Origin: an uncultured Akkermansia sp.
GTDB lineage: Bacteria > Verrucomicrobiota > Verrucomicrobiia > Verrucomicrobiales > Akkermansiaceae
Reading direction: 5' to 3'
DNA length: 8,158 nt
Assembly (NCBI GenBank): GCA_947585525.1
Contig: CANPXA010000072.1
Location: 1-8,158 of the forward strand
Shown here: one piece after another, positions 1 through 5,663 of the stretch
Numbering within the stretch: position 1 is the first letter of the stretch
Layout of the letters: every line of letters starts with the position of its first letter
The notes under the pieces: model-generated
What the model was told of the DNA's origin: nothing
The model's database searches: none
What the model saw: the letters and a program-made list of their open reading frames with translations, nothing else
Made by a program: the position numbers and the translations under genes

Positions 1-1034
1 GCGGTGAGCTCATTGTGCGGAGAGAGAGCTTGATTTCCGATGTTTTCGGTGAAGTATTGGGGATTGCGCAGCTTGCCTATATCGTGATAAAGACCGCAAA
101 CGCCGGCCCGAGTAACATCCGCGCCGATAGCCTCTGCGGCCGCCTCCGCCAACCGCTGAACATACAAGCTGTGGTGGAACGTGCCGGGCGCCGTCATTTG
201 GAGCTTCTTCAACACGGGGTGATTCATGTCAGCCCACTCCAACCAAGTAATGTGTGTCGATATGTTAAAAATCTTCTCCAACATCGGCATCACTCCGCCT
301 ATGAACACGCTCACTAAAAAGCTCATTCCCAGAGCCGCCGCCGCCTCCAAAGCAAACCCCACCATGTTGAATCCCCCCTCCAAAGTGGTCAGTCCATTTC
401 CACGGAAACACCCCAACGCTACAGCCGCTACATAGACTGAGGCTCCCGTCACAAACCCACCGTAGAGTATTTGTTCCCTCTTGTGCACCCTGCTACCCAA
501 CACAGCAGAGATGAGACCTGCCAGCAAACTGATCACCAAATAATCGCTGAGGATGATGCCTGAGCAATCCGCCGGCATGAGCGCCATCCCAAAGAGAGCC
601 GTGCACAGTGCCACAAACACGCCTTGCTTCCTTCCCAGCATCACAGCCGTTATCCCCGGTGCCAAGGCGTACGGCAACACAAGCAACATCTGCCCCATCG
701 TTATGCTCCCGGGTAAATATTCGCGAATGAGGAAGAAACAATGGTTCACGGCTATCTGTGCCACAACAAGCATGATCAGCAACACCCATCTCACCAAATT
801 CAACTCCCTCCTGCTGTGGTTCACGCTGTACACAATCGCCAGCGCCACGCCCACGAGCACAAGCCACGTCATCCGATATGCCCCCTCGGTCATATCCTGC
901 ACAGAACTTGTCACCAGACAGCATAAAGTCGCCACCCCGAGTACCCCCAGCAGGAGCATCTTCTGCCTCCCACTTAGTATCTTTCCCTCCTTCTCACTGC
1001 TTTTATTCCTTTTGAGCGATAGGATTTTGAACAT
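1..1034 (-). CDS. 7TM-HD family phosphohydrolase (PgpH/YqfF-like), C-terminus cut off by window edge
   Basis: This is a membrane-anchored HD-domain phosphodiesterase. Characterised members of the family (PgpH) hydrolyse cyclic di-AMP at the inner face of the membrane. I translated 344 codons by hand from the minus strand. Residues about 26-45 form a first membrane segment, and about six more follow between 56 and 250. They lead into the family's linker (ITWLEWADMNHPVLKKL, 262-278), then TAPGTFHHSL (281-290) and YHDIGK (316-321), which carry the first His and the HD metal ligands. The rest of the HD domain lies outside the window. The long extracellular HDED domain usual between TM1 and TM2 is absent. 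I chose the ATG at 1034 because it follows the promoter -10 box by about 30 bases. A second ATG at 959 (residue 26) has a GGAGG six bases upstream and is a real alternative. An in-frame ATG at 1085 lies beside the -35 box and is unlikely. The family assignment is strong. The substrate is inferred from the family. Confidence 0.9.
   Translation of the reverse strand, partial: MFKILSLKRNKSSEKEGKILSGRQKMLLLGVLGVATLCCLVTSSVQDMTEGAYRMTWLVLVGVALAIVYSVNHSRRELNLVRWVLLIMLVVAQIAVNHCFFLIREYLPGSITMGQMLLVLPYALAPGITAVMLGRKQGVFVALCTALFGMALMPADCSGIILSDYLVISLLAGLISAVLGSRVHKREQILYGGFVTGASVYVAAVALGCFRGNGLTTLEGGFNMVGFALEAAAALGMSFLVSVFIGGVMPMLEKIFNISTHITWLEWADMNHPVLKKLQMTAPGTFHHSLYVQRLAEAAAEAIGADVTRAGVCGLYHDIGKLRNPQYFTENIGNQALSPHNELT
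966..971 (-). promoter_or_regulatory. Possible ribosome binding site for the alternative start of the 7TM-HD gene
   Basis: On the minus strand this reads GGGAGG, six bases before the in-frame ATG at 959. Its spacing is ideal, so translation could start there and give a protein that begins directly at TM1. The ATG at 1034 has no such site but keeps a basic, Lys-rich N-terminal tail of 25 residues, which suits a membrane protein with a cytosolic N-terminus. Confidence 0.4.
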
Positions 1035-1063
1035 AATTCTATTCGTGTTCGGAATCGCCGCAT

Positions 1064-1092
1064 ATTCTACGTCCCTCAATCTCATTTGTCAA
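1064..1092 (-). promoter_or_regulatory. Sigma-70-type promoter of the 7TM-HD gene
   Basis: Read on the minus strand, the -35 box is TTGACA (1087-1092), followed by a 17-base spacer and the -10 box TAGAAT (1064-1069). The -35 matches the consensus in all six positions and the -10 in five. Transcription should start near 1057, about 23 bases before the ATG at 1034. The same box pair precedes rpmH, which supports both calls. Confidence 0.8.
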
Positions 1093-1296
1093 GCTGAGCC
1101 AAATACCATGGCTAGGATAAACGCATTTGAGATAATTTCATCAACGAAGGAATCCTCTTATTGACTGATATCACTGTTTATACGTATCAAAAACCGTGAC
1201 AGCCAGCGCTCATCATGATGACGGCTCTAAAGAAGCCTTCTCGTTCGCCAAATTTGCGGCATAGCCGCCGAACTCCCCATATCGTAAATCGTACAT
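1093..1296. other. Intergenic stretch between yidC and the 7TM-HD gene, no gene seen
   Basis: I see no coding sequence here on either strand. The stretch holds a perfect 12-bp palindrome TCATCATGATGA (1210-1221) and a short hairpin with stem GCGGC/GCCGC and a three-base loop (1256-1268). It also holds two heptamer-like units (ATCGTAA ATCGTAC, 1281-1294) that recur near the right end of the window. No tRNA or other RNA gene was recognised. The palindrome could be an operator, but there is no independent support for that. Confidence 0.5.
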
Positions 1297-1298
1297 GG
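1282..1298 (+). repeat. Copy 1 of a 17-bp dispersed motif (TCGTAAATCGTAMATGG)
   Basis: The sequence TCGTAAATCGTACATGG matches the minus-strand sequence at 7863-7879 in 16 of 17 bases, the only difference being C versus A. Here its last two bases overlap the left arm of the hairpin that follows yidC. Two copies in about 8 kb, both outside genes, suggest a family of short intergenic repeats. Other copies would have to be sought in the whole genome. Confidence 0.55.
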
Positions 1299-1324
1299 CA
1301 ACCGCATTTTCTAATGCGGTTGCC
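1297..1324 (-). terminator. Hairpin after yidC, probable transcription terminator without a U-tract
   Basis: A perfect 11-bp inverted repeat (GGCAACCGCAT / ATGCGGTTGCC) encloses a six-base loop. It lies 17 bases beyond the yidC stop codon and before the next gene's promoter, where an operon end is expected. Neither side has a run of T residues. It is therefore either a U-less terminator, an mRNA 3'-end stabiliser, or the palindromic part of a repeat element. Confidence 0.5.
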
Positions 1325-1341
1325 CCGGGGGGCACGCTCGG

Positions 1342-3255
1342 TTAGTTGCCATTCCTCCGGCGTTGCTCGGCAAGAGCAGCTTGCTGTGCCTCAGCCATGC
1401 GCTCAAAGAAGCCCTTCTTGGAGCCTCTCTTAGCAGGCGACACCTTTGTCAGTTCAGGCTGCGGCATTCGGCGAATGATCCACGTCTGGATGATGGATAT
1501 CAGGTTAGTCGTTGTCCAGTACAACGCCAGTGCGCTTGGATAGTAGTAGCAGAATGCAAAGAAGAAGAGGGGCATGAGCTTCATGATGCGTTGCTGCATA
1601 GGGTCACCCCCCACCTGCGGATTCATGCGCATCTGCAAGATCATGGTGATGGCCATCACAATGGGTAGCACGTTGATCGGCAAATCATAACCCATGATTG
1701 GCAACGTACACACCGTGTCCATCTGAGAGAGGTCATGCACCCACCCGATGAATGGGGCTCCGCGGAATTCCGCCGCCGTTTGGAGCACGTAGAAGAAGGA
1801 GAAAAAGATCGGAATTTGCAGGAACATCGGCAAACACCCTCCCATCGGGGATATTCCATACTCCCTGTACAGTTTCATCATCTCCATGCTAGCCTTCTGC
1901 TGGTCATTGGAATACTTCTCGCGTATCTCTTTGACCTTCGGTTGCAACAGGCTCATGCTCTTCATGCTCATGTAGCTCTTGCGGTACAACGGCCAGATGA
2001 GCAACCGCACGACAAACGTCATCGCTACAATAGCCCACCCCCAGTTCCCGAACCATCCGTGGAATACGTTGATGAGCCAGTTCATCGGGTAGCTGATCAC
2101 GTGGAAGACACCGTAGTCCATGATGTGGTCGATCTTCGGAATCTCCTTCGTCATGTCGCTGAGCATGAGGTTCAATTTCGGTCCGGCAAAAATATCGTAT
2201 CTGAAGCTCTGCGCTCCTCCGCTCCTGCCCTCTCCTCCTGCCGCTAAAGTAAACTCCGGCATTCCGATGGCGCTCTCCACGCCTTCCGCCTTCTCATCTC
2301 CCTTGCCCGGCAGACGGAGTCCCTTGAGCGGAGCAGCGTAGTAGGTATGCACCACTTGTCCTCCCACCGGTTGTACAATCGTGGCGTAGTACTGGTTCAT
2401 GACGCCCACCCAAGAGATAGGGTCCTCCCCGTGCAGAAGGACGCGCTCCTTGGCGCTGCCGAACCACGGACGGAAACTGCTCAGTCCCTCCTTGTGGAAG
2501 GATTTATCTTCATTGCGGATGTAGTAAGTGAACTGGCTCCATTCCTGAGAGGAGATGGGAGCGGTTGCCCCGGCGTATATTCCCCAGTTTTTTGCAAGAC
2601 GGGTGAGTTTTCCCGTGTTTTGCACCTGCACCGTCAATTCCAAACAATATGCATTCCCCTCTATCGTCTCATCCCCTACCTGCAACGGCTTCAAAGTGTA
2701 GATCTTGCGGATCATCAAATCGTTCAGCTTGCCCTCCACGGTCACCTGTCGCTCATTCGTCTCCTCAGGTACGATACTGTACACCGTGCTGTCGAAGACG
2801 GGAGCCTTTTCATTACTCAGACCAAACATCAGCGTCCCTATCCCCTGTTGCGCCTGTGAATTGAGTTGCACATCGTCCAGCAGGTCATGCTTCGTGCTGT
2901 TGATGGCCTTACCGAGCATCTCCACAGTTTTCAGGGAGCCTCCGACGTCCTGAATGACAAAGCTAGCAACGGGCTTGCCGGAAGAATCACGCGAGGTCAG
3001 CGTCGCCAGGGGATGTGCCTCCCGTTGCTCCGGGGCTATCTGTTGCATCTGTTCGCCGGATGCAGCGGCGGCGGATTCGGTTTGCCCTGCCGCAGCGGGG
3101 TCCGTCGCAGCCTGCTGCTCCGGGGTGGCAACTGTTTCTTGCTGCACCGGGGGAGTATCCACAGTCGGTTGCTGAGGTCTGTCCGGGGAAAACCACATGT
3201 TGATCCCCAGCAAAACCGCGCAAAGTGTCACTACGATCCAAGCTGTCTTGTCCAT
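1342..3255 (-). CDS. yidC: Membrane protein insertase YidC
   Basis: This is an inner-membrane insertase of the YidC/Oxa1/Alb3 family. It inserts and folds membrane proteins, alone or with SecYEG. The 637 residues match the long Gram-negative form. TM1 is at about 6-22, followed by a Pro/Gln/Ala-rich linker (about 27-75) and a periplasmic beta-sandwich domain (about 80-370). The conserved insertase core starts at about 395. The core includes VVRLLIWPLYRKSYMSMK (415-432), whose Arg417 is the conserved groove arginine, and ISPMGGCLPMFLQIPIFFSFF (468-488). Further membrane segments lie near 525-542 and 560-593, and the tail is basic (about 595-637). The ATG at 3255 was chosen because it falls four bases after the yidD stop. 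The reading frame stays open upstream to 3369, but only across yidD. There is no clear ribosome site, so translation may be coupled to yidD. It is the last gene of the rpmH operon. Confidence 0.97.
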   Translation of the reverse strand: MDKTAWIVVTLCAVLLGINMWFSPDRPQQPTVDTPPVQQETVATPEQQAATDPAAAGQTESAAAASGEQMQQIAPEQREAHPLATLTSRDSSGKPVASFVIQDVGGSLKTVEMLGKAINSTKHDLLDDVQLNSQAQQGIGTLMFGLSNEKAPVFDSTVYSIVPEETNERQVTVEGKLNDLMIRKIYTLKPLQVGDETIEGNAYCLELTVQVQNTGKLTRLAKNWGIYAGATAPISSQEWSQFTYYIRNEDKSFHKEGLSSFRPWFGSAKERVLLHGEDPISWVGVMNQYYATIVQPVGGQVVHTYYAAPLKGLRLPGKGDEKAEGVESAIGMPEFTLAAGGEGRSGGAQSFRYDIFAGPKLNLMLSDMTKEIPKIDHIMDYGVFHVISYPMNWLINVFHGWFGNWGWAIVAMTFVVRLLIWPLYRKSYMSMKSMSLLQPKVKEIREKYSNDQQKASMEMMKLYREYGISPMGGCLPMFLQIPIFFSFFYVLQTAAEFRGAPFIGWVHDLSQMDTVCTLPIMGYDLPINVLPIVMAITMILQMRMNPQVGGDPMQQRIMKLMPLFFFAFCYYYPSALALYWTTTNLISIIQTWIIRRMPQPELTKVSPAKRGSKKGFFERMAEAQQAALAEQRRRNGN

Positions 3256-3259
3256 AATT

Positions 3260-3508
3260 TTATCTTTCTTTTTGCTTTTTGCGCGGCACAGGATCATACC
3301 CGCTCCCCCCCCATGGATTGCAGCGCAGGATCCGCCACAATCCCAACAACCCTCCCCTCCATGCTCCATGTTCCTCCACCGCCTCTATGAAATATGCCGA
3401 ACAACTCGGCGTGTACCTGCACCCCGCCATCGGTCCCGCCACAGCGTGCAGGGGTCTGCTCAAGTGTCTCTGGTAAAACTTTACCATGCTAATCATGATC
3501 TTCTTCAT
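3260..3508 (-). CDS. yidD: Membrane protein insertion efficiency factor YidD
   Basis: This small peripheral inner-membrane protein assists YidC-dependent insertion. It has 82 residues, the usual size for the family. The diagnostic segments are an amphipathic start (MVKFYQRHLSRPL, 8-20), CRYTPSCSAYFIEAVEEHG (30-48) with the paired cysteines, and LRCNPWGGSGYDPVP (61-75). The C-terminus is basic (RKKQKER). Its ATG overlaps the 3' end of rnpA by 20 bases. A near-consensus ribosome site (AGGAGG) lies four bases upstream, so the start is secure. It sits between rnpA and yidC, the order found in most bacteria. Confidence 0.97.
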   Translation of the reverse strand: MKKIMISMVKFYQRHLSRPLHAVAGPMAGCRYTPSCSAYFIEAVEEHGAWRGGLLGLWRILRCNPWGGSGYDPVPRKKQKER

Positions 3509-3866
3509 CGCCCCTCCTTTTCTCTTGATTCTTCTCCCTCCTCATCAACCTCAAAAAATCATCCTCCAGCTCCTTGTAGTTGGCAGCCCCTCCCGCTACC
3601 TTCACCACAATCACAACATCCAAACCTTCGCCTATCGCATCTCCGTGCGCCCTGAGTATCTCGCGTATCCTCCTCCTCTGCCTGTTTCTTACAACAGCGC
3701 CCCCCACTCTCTTCGTCGCGATGATGCCAAACCTCGAGTGCTCTCCCTCCCCCGTTCTCCTCGCCGTGTTGAGCACGATGTACCGACCGACCCGGCTCCT
3801 CCCTTCCGCCTTCACATACGCAAACTCCCCCGCACGCTTAATGGTATGTCGCCTCTGCAGCTGCAT
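3489..3866 (-). CDS. rnpA: Ribonuclease P protein component
   Basis: This is the protein cofactor of RNase P, which binds the catalytic RNA and helps remove the 5' leaders of precursor tRNAs. From the ATG at 3866 it has 125 residues. The family pattern starts with LQRRHTIKRAGEFAYVKAEGR (residues 3-23). Next comes RFGIIATKRVGGAVVRNRQ (about 45-63), continuing into RRRIREILR; this contains the RNR-type signature helix that contacts the RNA. LDVVIVVK (about 82-89) follows. The C-terminal tail is charged and ends in an acidic stretch (GDEEDHD). A TTG at 3872, two codons upstream in frame, is a competing start. An AAGGA lies 6 bases before that TTG and 12 before the ATG, so the first two residues are uncertain. 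The gene follows rpmH by about 60 bases and overlaps yidD by 20. Confidence 0.95.
   Translation of the reverse strand: MQLQRRHTIKRAGEFAYVKAEGRSRVGRYIVLNTARRTGEGEHSRFGIIATKRVGGAVVRNRQRRRIREILRAHGDAIGEGLDVVIVVKVAGGAANYKELEDDFLRLMRREKNQEKRRGDEEDHD
3513..3518 (-). promoter_or_regulatory. Ribosome binding site of yidD
   Basis: On the minus strand this reads AGGAGG, four bases before the yidD ATG and inside the rnpA coding sequence. It is the strongest Shine-Dalgarno sequence I found in the window and fixes the yidD start. Confidence 0.75.
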
Positions 3867-3926
3867 GACCAATTCGCTTCCTTGCGGGTATGTTCTGCCG
3901 CATCGGTATGACCTTCTGCGACCTCC

Positions 3927-4112
3927 TCACACCCCGTGTTGTATCGTGTGGCGCTTGTAGTGCACCTCGGCTCCTTTCGGCATCAACCTCTTGCGCCCCT
4001 TGGCTCTTCTGCGGGACAGTATCGCTCGCCCATTCTTGGACGCCATACGCTTACGGAATCCGAACTGGCGTTTCCGACAACGCTTTGATGGCTGGTAGGT
4101 TCTCTTGCTCAT
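3927..4112 (-). CDS. rpmH: 50S ribosomal protein bL34
   Basis: This is a very basic component of the large ribosomal subunit. The N-terminal 45 residues follow the family closely: RTYQPSKRCRKRQFGFRKRM (4-23), then ASKNGRAILSRRRAKGRKRL (24-43). The protein has 61 residues, whereas most bL34 proteins have about 44-50. The extra residues form a tail (MPKGAEVHYKRHTIQHGV). The start is clear, with a GAGAGG ribosome site four bases upstream. It is the first gene of the operon and its promoter is about 50-75 bases upstream. In many bacteria dnaA lies next to rpmH, but here the divergent neighbour is a YbjN-like gene. Confidence 0.96.
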   Translation of the reverse strand: MSKRTYQPSKRCRKRQFGFRKRMASKNGRAILSRRRAKGRKRLMPKGAEVHYKRHTIQHGV

Positions 4113-4160
4113 ATTTCCTCTCTTGTGTTAAAGTTGACATCCCCTGACGGGCGAGCGCTT

Positions 4161-4188
4161 ATTCTATCTGAAAATCCGTCGTTGTCAA
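4161..4188 (-). promoter_or_regulatory. Sigma-70-type promoter of the rpmH-rnpA-yidD-yidC operon
   Basis: Read on the minus strand, the -35 box is TTGACA (4183-4188), followed by a 16-base spacer and the -10 box TAGAAT (4161-4166). The predicted start of transcription is near 4154, giving a leader of about 40 bases. The boxes are identical to those of the 7TM-HD gene, as expected for strong housekeeping promoters. Confidence 0.8.
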
Positions 4189-4275
4189 GACATAATTTTC
4201 CCATCTTTGCGCAAAAATTGTTGTTCGCATTTCACCCGTCCGGGTACAGAAATTCGGTCAGATCTGCTGAATCGC

Positions 4276-4304
4276 TTGACTTAGGTGGCTCATGCGTGTA
4301 CTAT
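4276..4304 (+). promoter_or_regulatory. Sigma-70-type promoter of the ybjN-like/fabI/esterase cluster
   Basis: The -35 box is TTGACT (4276-4281), followed by a 17-base spacer and the -10 box TACTAT (4299-4304). Each box has five of six consensus bases. Transcription would start near 4311, about 30 bases before the ATG at 4341. A short inverted repeat, ACCCG/CGGGT (4234-4245), lies 30 bases upstream of the -35 and might be a regulator site, though it is too short to be convincing. Confidence 0.7.
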
Positions 4305-4340
4305 ATCAACCAAGTCAATCAGCTACAGAACACCAATTCC

Positions 4341-4799
4341 ATGAGCAATAAACCCAATCTTCTGGCACACGTCCGCCAATTCCTCATCGAACGGGGTGAA
4401 GAGTATGAGTGGATGACCATGGGGAAAAATAACGAAAAGATAGGCTTGGCGTACCTCCCCGTGGATCCGACCGGTATGCCCTGCAGCTTTATGTTTACGG
4501 AGCTCAACGAGCCGTGCAGTTTGGTGTTTGATGCTCATTTTGCCTCTCGTTTTTCCGAAGAGGATATGCAGGAACTCTCTCAGCTTCTGCTCACACTCAA
4601 CGCCAACCTGCCGGAAGGACAACTCCTGCTCGACCGTGATGGCGGCTATGTGTACTATCGCCTCAAGTTTGTGGTGGATGACTTCAACATCCCGGACACT
4701 GAAATCATGAACAAAATTCGGCACATGGAAGCCATGGGAGTCAGCATGAGCCTCACGTACGCCCAGATTATCTCTCAGGAATTCCCGTCCGATCTCTAA
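4341..4799 (+). CDS. YbjN-like / type III chaperone-fold small protein
   Basis: This is a 152-residue cytosolic protein with no signal peptide or membrane segment. Its layout resembles the YbjN domain family, whose fold is related to type III secretion chaperones: an N-terminal helix (LLAHVRQFLIERG, about 7-19), beta strands including GMPCSFMFTEL, a helix (EEDMQELSQLLLTLNANLP), then the strand pair GQLLLDRDGGYVYYRLKFVVDD, then a C-terminal helix. The GQ...YYR segment is the most YbjN-like part. The molecular function of such proteins is poorly known and I infer none here. I chose the ATG at 4341 because it lies just after a good promoter. The frame extends upstream to a GTG at 4125, but that would run through the promoter. 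No Shine-Dalgarno sequence is visible. It is followed by fabI after 30 bases. Confidence 0.65.
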   Translation: MSNKPNLLAHVRQFLIERGEEYEWMTMGKNNEKIGLAYLPVDPTGMPCSFMFTELNEPCSLVFDAHFASRFSEEDMQELSQLLLTLNANLPEGQLLLDRDGGYVYYRLKFVVDDFNIPDTEIMNKIRHMEAMGVSMSLTYAQIISQEFPSDL

Positions 4800-4829
4800 A
4801 CCTCTCTTCATAACCAATCACTCATCATC

Positions 4830-5624
4830 ATGTCACTCATCAAACCACTGGAAGGAAAAGTTGGCATCGTCACAGGCGTTGCCAACAAGCGCAGTATCGC
4901 TTTCGGAATCGCTAAAGCCTGGCACGATGCCGGAGCCAAACTCATCTTTAACTACCAGGGCGAACGTCTCAAGGAAGGCGTCATCAAGCTCGTCAAAGAA
5001 ACATTCGGCGAAGACACCCCCATCTGTGACCTCGATGTCACAGACGACGCCTCCATCGAGAACTTCTTCTCTTTCGTGCGCACGCACACCGACCACGTGG
5101 ACATGATGCTGCATGCCATAGCATTCGCTCCGAAGGCGCCCGGCGCGTTGGAGGGACATTTTTCGGAAATACCTCGGGATGCGTTCAATCTGTCCCTCCA
5201 GGTGTCAGCTTACTCCCTCATTGCGCTCTCCCGTGCGGTGGCGCCTCTCATGGTGAACGGCGGTTCAATCATGGCCATGACGTATTATGCGAGCCAGAAG
5301 GTGGTGCCCAACTACAATCTGATGGCCGTTTCAAAAGCGGCGTTGGAAACTTGCTGCAAGTACCTCGCATTTGATCTCGGACGTTTGGAACACCCAATCC
5401 GTGTGAACTGCATTTCAGCAGGACCGGTTCAGACCTTGGCGGCTCGTGGCGTATCGGGCTTTACGGGTATGTTCAAGGTGTACGAAGACAAAAGCCCCCT
5501 GCAGCGCTCGTGCACACTGGAGGAGCTCGGTGCTACGGCTACCTTCCTCGCCAGCGACGGTGCCGCCAGCATCACCGGTCAGGTTGTTTACGTGGATGGA
5601 GGATACGAAATCATGGGTATGTAG
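4830..5624 (+). CDS. fabI: Enoyl-[acyl-carrier-protein] reductase (NADH-type), FabI
   Basis: This enzyme catalyses the last step of each fatty-acid elongation cycle in the cytosol, reducing trans-2-enoyl-ACP to acyl-ACP with NAD(P)H. It is a short-chain dehydrogenase-fold protein of 264 residues, a normal FabI length. The N-terminal nucleotide-binding segment GIVTGVANKRSIAFGIAKA (12-30) has the FabI-type spacing. Asp69-Val70 (DLDV) and HAIAFAP (95-101) follow. The catalytic set is Tyr152, Tyr162 and Lys169 (Y-x6-K), with the spacing of E. coli Tyr146, Tyr156 and Lys163. The C-terminal part has the usual SAGPVQTLAARG (196-207) and VVYVDGGYEIMGM (252-264). At the site equivalent to E. coli Gly93 there is Ala98, which also occurs naturally in other FabI proteins. 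The start lacks a Shine-Dalgarno sequence and follows a pyrimidine/A-rich leader. The esterase gene follows after 39 bases with no terminator between. Confidence 0.96.
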   Translation: MSLIKPLEGKVGIVTGVANKRSIAFGIAKAWHDAGAKLIFNYQGERLKEGVIKLVKETFGEDTPICDLDVTDDASIENFFSFVRTHTDHVDMMLHAIAFAPKAPGALEGHFSEIPRDAFNLSLQVSAYSLIALSRAVAPLMVNGGSIMAMTYYASQKVVPNYNLMAVSKAALETCCKYLAFDLGRLEHPIRVNCISAGPVQTLAARGVSGFTGMFKVYEDKSPLQRSCTLEELGATATFLASDGAASITGQVVYVDGGYEIMGM

Positions 5625-5663
5625 TATCCTTCTCCTCCCCAACTTTTTCATCCATCCACGACC

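Noticed and set aside
1083..1085. ATG upstream in frame with the 7TM-HD gene
   Set aside because: It lies directly beside the TTGACA -35 box of a very good promoter, so it would not be in the mRNA.
553..1164. Plus-strand open frame of 203 codons
   Set aside because: It is antisense to the 7TM-HD gene and its own promoter. The minus strand encodes a clear family sequence with HHS and HDIGK motifs, and the plus-strand translation has no recognisable pattern.
1161..1325. Possible plus-strand small RNA from TTGACT (1161) to the hairpin at 1297-1324
   Set aside because: The -10 candidate (TATCAA, 18-base spacer) is weak and the hairpin lacks a U-tract on this strand. There is no other support.
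3256..3369. N-terminal extension of YidC upstream of 3255
   Set aside because: It lies within yidD in another frame, has a Gly/Cys-rich composition, and would precede the normal YidC N-terminus MDKTAWIVV.
1735..3390. Several plus-strand open frames of 170-174 codons
   Set aside because: They are antisense shadows of yidC, with Arg/His/Pro-rich translations and no family pattern.
4125..4340. N-terminal extension of the YbjN-like protein from a GTG at 4125
   Set aside because: The extension would cover the divergent promoter region, including the -35 and -10 boxes at 4276-4304. The protein pattern begins only after the ATG at 4341.
5121..5123. Ala98 of FabI at the E. coli Gly93 position as a resistance-type change
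   Set aside because: Alanine occurs here naturally in other FabI proteins, so it is not evidence of selection.
4323..5159. Minus-strand open frames of 108-164 codons
   Set aside because: They are antisense to the ybjN-like gene and fabI, whose own protein patterns are convincing.
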